DNA of 64,000 nucleotides from Plazaster borealis (Eukaryota; Echinodermata; Asteroidea; Forcipulatida; Labidiasteridae), in NCBI GenBank assembly GCA_021014325.1, contig CM037463.1, positions 22,638,026 to 22,702,025 of the forward strand. The letters run 5' to 3'. Numbering within the stretch: the first letter of the stretch is position 1; each line of letters starts with the position of its first letter. Of the stretch, positions 59,577-64,000 are shown piece after piece. Under the pieces are notes generated by a model. It made no database searches. It worked only from the letters and a program-made list of their open reading frames with translations, and was not told where the DNA came from. A program made the translations under genes and the position numbers.

Positions 59577-60490
59577 TTAAAGGCAGGGTATACTTTTGGT
59601 AATTGTCAAAGACCAGTCCCAACATTCTGCATAAAATAACAAACCTGTGAAAATTTGGGCTCAATTGGTCAACGAAGTTGTACGAAAATAATAAAAGACC
59701 AAAACTACCCGGTTCCCTTGTTAAGATTACCTCTTTCTCGAAAACTACATTACTTCAATTTAAAGGGGGACGTTTCTAACAAGTTTTATAAAATCAACAG
59801 CTCTCCAGTGCTCTTTACACTGCAAAAGCTTGGGTGTTAAAATTTACACCATGGGTGTTGTCATATATAGATACCCAAGAAAGAATCGAAATTAACATCA
59901 TATAGGGTGTTAAATTAACAACAATGTAATTGTGTTGGCAGAAATAAGTGTTATTTTAATACCATATGGTGTAAATTTTGATTCTTTTCTCGGTATCTAT
60001 AATGTGACATCACCCGTGGTGTAAATTTTAACAACCAAGTTTTTGCAGTGAATCAAGTAAGTTATTATCGTCATTAAATTTTGGAGTAATTACCAAAGGT
60101 ATACCCTCCCTTTAAAGGTAACGTACACGTTTGGTAATGACTCAAAACAAATCTTAGCATAAAAACTTACTTGGTAACAAGCAACAGGAGAGCTGTTGAT
60201 AGTATAAAACATTGTAGGAAACGACTCCCTCTGAAGTAACGGAGTTTTTGAGAAAGAGGTAATGTCTCACTACAATAATAAAAACTTTTTGCAAGAAGTT
60301 TTTATTCCTATCTGAAAGCACACAAATTTGTACAACAAGGGTGGGGTTTTTTTTCATCACTTTCTTGCAACTTCGATGACCAATTGAGCCCAAATTTTCA
60401 CAGGCTTGTTATTTTATGCATATATATGTTGGGATACACCAAGTGAGAACACTGGTCTTTGACAATTACCAAACGTGTTCAGTGCCTTTA
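59577..60490. mobile_element. Two abutting family-A MITEs, the first holding nested MITE F
   Basis: First copy 59577-60115 contains F at 59818-60050. The second, 60112-60490, shares its TTAA with the first. Both lie just after the DNase 3' UTR. Confidence 0.85.
59818..60050. mobile_element. MITE F (CACTGCAAAA termini), nested
   Basis: CACTGCAAAAGCTTGGGTGT and the inverse ACCAAGTTTTTGCAGTG; internal GGTGTTAAA/TTAACACC motifs repeat in both orientations. Confidence 0.88.
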
Positions 60491-61289
60491 TGGAATGATT
60501 TCTCCAGTTTTAAAAGTAAAATAGCGTTACACAAACTTGCGGGGAAAAATGAACGTGTTTTCCCCCTTCACGAGCAGAGCATTATATTTCAAACATAGAA
60601 CTTAATTTTCCCCTCTAACGAATGTTACGTGTTTGGCTTATAATGAATTTTATTGTGTATCTTTTATTGCATTTTGTTACGACCCTTTTATCAACTGTCT
60701 CGCGCTCTTGCTGAGTTGTCAAAGGTTCAAAATAGTAAACCATTCCTTCAAATGAAAAAAAACGACCTTTGATCAAAAGCTTTGTTTGCGTAAAGCATAT
60801 TTATAGCTTTGGTTTTTTTTCTTCTTAATAATTTCATTGTCTCAGATGTTGTTTTATTGATAACAGAGAGTATTTTAACAAAGCTGTGACGTTCTCATGG
60901 GGGGGTGTCGATGTTCAAACATTACAACGTTATGACGTCCAACGTGGTGTCAGCTCAAACAATAAATGTCTGAAAAGTTTGTGATTAAAAAAATAATGAT
61001 AAAACTGGTTATAAAAAATGTTCGGTTGTCATTTATTTTAATTGGAAGGTTTCATTCTTTGACAAATGCAAATTTGATTGTACGTGATGTCTAGACAAGC
61101 TCATTGTTTCCTCACTCGGTGACCGTCGTAAGAAACACTTGCCAGTATTCGAAATTTGCGGTCCGTTAAAAAAAAGTTGCCATTTTGTTTCCTTCACCAC
61201 CTTTACAGCAGTATAAGTGGGAACCAGTGGGAACCCGGTACCCCAAACATGGTCAACGGTCTAATGACCCGAATCGCCTGACGTCACCA
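60491..61289. other. Intergenic between the DNase genes
   Basis: A/T-rich sequence without recognised features; an isolated CATTTTGTTTCCTTCACCAC region near 61180. Confidence 0.4.
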
Positions 61290-61440
61290 TCACATCTTGG
61301 TTGCGCCATTTTGGGAGCCGATGTCCCCGTGTGTTCAAGCTTCGCTACCATGGGCAGCGCGCCATATCGATACCCCTTGTCGAGCAAGGCATTCTGTGGG
61401 GGAGGGGGAATCGAACACCACTAGGAACGAGGTTGCCGTG
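61290..61440 (+). repeat. Repeat K, second copy
   Basis: TTCGCTACCATGGGCAGCGC...GAGCAAGGCATTCTGTGGGG, same orientation as 25345-25495. Confidence 0.7.
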
Positions 61441-61769
61441 TGTTATACAGTCTAGTGCCCATTTCAAGCAACGCTGCGTTTACACGCTTACCGTGCAATT
61501 TGACTCCCAAAATGATGAGTGTGGCAGACAGTAGCTACGTGTGACTATGGTCTAGCGGTCTGGTCACGGGGGAGGGGCCAGCGGCACGTGCCCCCATCCC
61601 CTTCCACCAATTACCAGTGCCCCCCAGGTGCCCCATGAAAAAATCCAGATACACGTGGTGCCAAAAGAAAATGAACCCTGCAGCCCTCCCCCACCCCATG
61701 TGAAAAAAATCATCACCGAGTGAGAAAAAATCCCCCAGTGAGAAAAATGCCGGCGCTCGGTGGAAGGGG

Positions 61770-61940
61770 CCAGCCGTCGATTTCTCCAAACTCTTCCTAA
61801 CTTAGGATTAATCTTAGGACTTAGGACGAATCCCAGCCTTGCACTGTAACATGTAAACCTTAAGATTAATCCTAAGTATAGGACGAGTTACTCGTCCTAA
61901 ACTCGAGATAGGTTTAACCCTAGCGTTTCGTGAAATCGGC
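61770..61940. mobile_element. MITE L upstream of DNase gene 2
   Basis: Same element and orientation as 34758-34925, ending about 450 bp before the second ATG. Confidence 0.85.
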
Positions 61941-62387
61941 TGCAGTATACCCCCACCCAAAGCATTTTTTTAATGTGAATTCTAACATTTGAAATTCATC
62001 CTCTTATCTAAACCATTAGGGGGGGTTGCCGACAATGACAATGAAAATTTACGTCGTCTACAGGCAAAAACAAATTCCACTCACATTAATTAAGATAACG
62101 AAAATACTTAGTTGATATCGTTGAACTTTACTCCCGTTCAAAGAAATTAACAAATTGCAAAAACATTGTTTACAGGAAAGTGTCAAATAGTAAACAAAGT
62201 TATCACAGAAAGTGCGACGGTATCATTGTTTATTGTTTATCATTGTATAATTTGTCAATCGCAGTCTGCAAAAAGTCAAATTTGTTTTTATAATTGCATT
62301 CATTATAAGAATAGAGGTCATTGTTACGTTCAAGTCCATGCAAACAATACCCTCATCTAAGCGAGACGAAAACATCGAGCGGACACA

Positions 62388-62534
62388 ATGCAATTCTACG
62401 CCGTGTTTTTGACGGGTTTCCTGGTAGGCGTTCTTGCGGAACACGCTGATGGCGTCAGACTGGGCACGTTCAACATTCAGTCGCTCGGTGATTCCAAAAT
62501 GTCCAAGCCACATGTTGTGGAAGTGCTGCAAAGG
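62388..62534 (+). CDS. Second DNase I homologue exon 1
   Basis: It encodes residues 1-49 with the signal peptide and FNIQ. It ends phase 0 at a GTAAAT donor. The ATG follows GGACACA. Confidence 0.88.
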
Positions 62535-63377
62535 GTAAATAACGGTTTACCTTCATCTTGATGAAAGTTCTTATCCTACTTCATATTGACCATGTTTTCT
62601 GTATATTAAAAAAAAATTAATGTCAATTCATAAAACTTCCTTCTTAGAGCCCATTATTGCTTTGTCCCTCGGATGGGATGTAAAGCCAAATAGGTCTCGT
62701 GTACTGGGATTGGTAGTGCACGTAAAAGAACCCAGAACACTTATCGTTATGGAAGAGTAGGGGTTAACCCCTAACTGCAAAATTTACACCATAAAAAGAA
62801 CACTAATTCGTCAAAACAACTACATTGGTTTTATTTTAACACCCTATGATGTTAATTTTGATTTTCTCTTTGGTACATATTTGTGACAACACCCATGGTG
62901 TCAATTTTAACACCCCGGTTTTCGCAGTGCAGTGTTTCTGGTTCACATAGCAAGCACCCTTGCTTACAGGTTTCCTCAGGCTTGCGAGCTGCAGTGATTA
63001 ATCACTTATGAGGCCTCCTTGGTTTCATTATACCAGAAATTAATAATGATAATGACGTGATCGTATTTCGAGGTGTCTGTGTCAATTAAAATATTTTACA
63101 AAGAGGAAACAATATATTACTCAGCTCAAAAATACCCGTTGTCGAGTCGAAGGTGTGAGTGTCATTACCAGACATTGACGTGGGGGTGGGGGCTACAGGG
63201 ATCAGGGTGGAGGGGGTCTTTTAGGGGCTCTTAGCCAAATTCCCTCCCCCATTATCATTGCTATTGTTTTATTTGTGTTTGTTTGTAGATTTTGAGTCGG
63301 TACGATCTCGTCATGATTCAAGAGCTACGAACTCCCAAACCGAATGCCATCAACGCGCTGATCCAGGCTGTTAACAC
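62388..63377 (+). CDS. Second DNase I homologue, exons 1-2 (truncated by window end)
   Basis: Tandem paralogue in the same orientation, starting 2.9 kb after the stop of the first gene. Exon 1 is 62388-62534 (147 nt, donor GTAAAT) and exon 2 is 63289-63377 (89 nt, acceptor TTTGTAG, donor GTAAGG). Both match gene 1 in length and phase, so the 78 decoded residues align without gaps. It begins with a hydrophobic signal (AVFLTGFLVGVLA), then GTFNIQ (N29) and RYDLVMIQE (E61); both family residues encoded by these exons are kept. Exon 3 and beyond lie outside the window, so intactness of the whole gene cannot be judged. The duplication is old: the two proteins differ at many positions in these exons. 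Confidence 0.9.
62648..63040 (+). mobile_element. tRNA-Leu-derived SINE with nested MITE F, in intron 1 of DNase gene 2
   Basis: Body from ATTGCTTTGTCCCTCGGATG to TTGGTTTCATTATACCAG; the tRNA head is missing and F is inserted at 62774-62939. Confidence 0.87.
62774..62939. mobile_element. MITE F nested in a SINE
   Basis: ACTGCAAAATTTACACC to CCGGTTTTCGCAGTG, splitting the SINE between GGGTTAACCCC and GTGTTTCTGG. Confidence 0.85.
63289..63377 (+). CDS. Second DNase I homologue exon 2
   Basis: It encodes residues 50-78 plus two bases of the next codon. It contains DLVMIQE with the catalytic glutamate. The acceptor follows TTTGTTTGTAG. Confidence 0.9.
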
Positions 63378-63609
63378 GTAAGGCAGCGCGATTTCACTTC
63401 CGGGACTATTCTAGTTTGACGCCCCGCCCATTTTCACCCCAACAAGCAACCCCGCCCTTTTCTGCTTCACCGTATAACCCCTTCCCCGGAAAAATATTCA
63501 AAACTGGATCTGAAAAGGAAGTTAGATTGCATGAATTCGAAACAAACGTGCGTGGTACCAACTTGTGTATATTGTGATGTGGTACAATTTTAAACATGAG
63601 TAAATATGA

Positions 63610-63826
63610 CGTAAACAGTGGCGTAACCAGAGGGGGGCAGCAGCCCCCCCCCCCCACCGCTCAGAACCCTTGCCTCCCCCTTGCACCCCAAATAATATCG
63701 AGACAAATAATATCGAGATGAATGACTCTATACATTAATTAACCCCCCTAAACTATGTCTTTGCCCCCTGCTGCCCCCCCCCTCCCGATGAAAATGTCTG
63801 TTTTCGCTACTGTGTAGAATGACGTG
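63610..63826 (+). repeat. G/C-run repeat at right edge
   Basis: AGTGGCGTAACCAGAGGGGG to CCGATGAAAATGTCTGTTTTCGC. The same sequence is at the left edge in inverted orientation. Confidence 0.75.
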
Positions 63827-64000
63827 ATTATGCCCAACCTATCGTCCTTTTCCATCTTAGGATGTACAGCTATTAGCGGGAAATTGCACCTAAACTGTGA
63901 AAGTCTTTTTTGTATCTCTTATACGAGGCCTATACGGTTGTTTCTTTTTGTATATTAATATTTGCCGGGTGTTTTGACGACATGTTATGGATGACGACAT

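Overview
This is eukaryotic, intron-bearing, repeat-dense DNA. Three things point to an echinoderm, most probably a sea star: the DNase I-type gene structure, many palindromic TTAA-type MITEs, and tRNA-Leu-derived SINEs. The species assignment is an inference; nothing in the window proves it.

The main gene is a plus-strand deoxyribonuclease I homologue. It has eight coding exons (coding span 35452-59494) and a reconstructed protein of 277 residues with a signal peptide and every catalytic residue of the family. A tandem paralogue begins at 62388. Its first two exons (62388-62534, 63289-63377) have the same lengths and phases as exons 1-2 of the first gene, and it runs off the right edge. The two form a head-to-tail DNase I-like cluster.

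Positions 1-35450 are intergenic or belong to weakly supported genes. They hold interspersed repeats, microsatellites and a few degenerate tandem arrays. Two minus-strand candidate gene fragments rest on splice signals and open frames: a signal-peptide exon at 11008-10909 with a possible second exon at 8841-8777, and a possible Cys-rich 3' end at 21682-21489.

The DNase introns carry most of the mobile DNA on the right. Intron 1 has TTAA MITEs, a palindromic array (37304-37701) and a long ATT microsatellite. Intron 2 has a tandem segmental duplication (40996-45252), one copy interrupted by an 835-bp TIR element. Intron 3 has a ~148-bp tandem repeat. Intron 4 has an antisense, frameshifted L1/Tx1-like LINE (about 49811-55210) beside the 3' end of a second LINE type. 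Introns 5 and 7 carry further MITEs.

Several repeats occur twice in the window, once with and once without an inserted element. This allows insertion sites to be read directly: a foldback SINE with a 12-bp target-site duplication at 6639-7093 against an unfilled paralogue near 26350, and a TTAA MITE at 8963-9338 against an unfilled paralogue near 5725.
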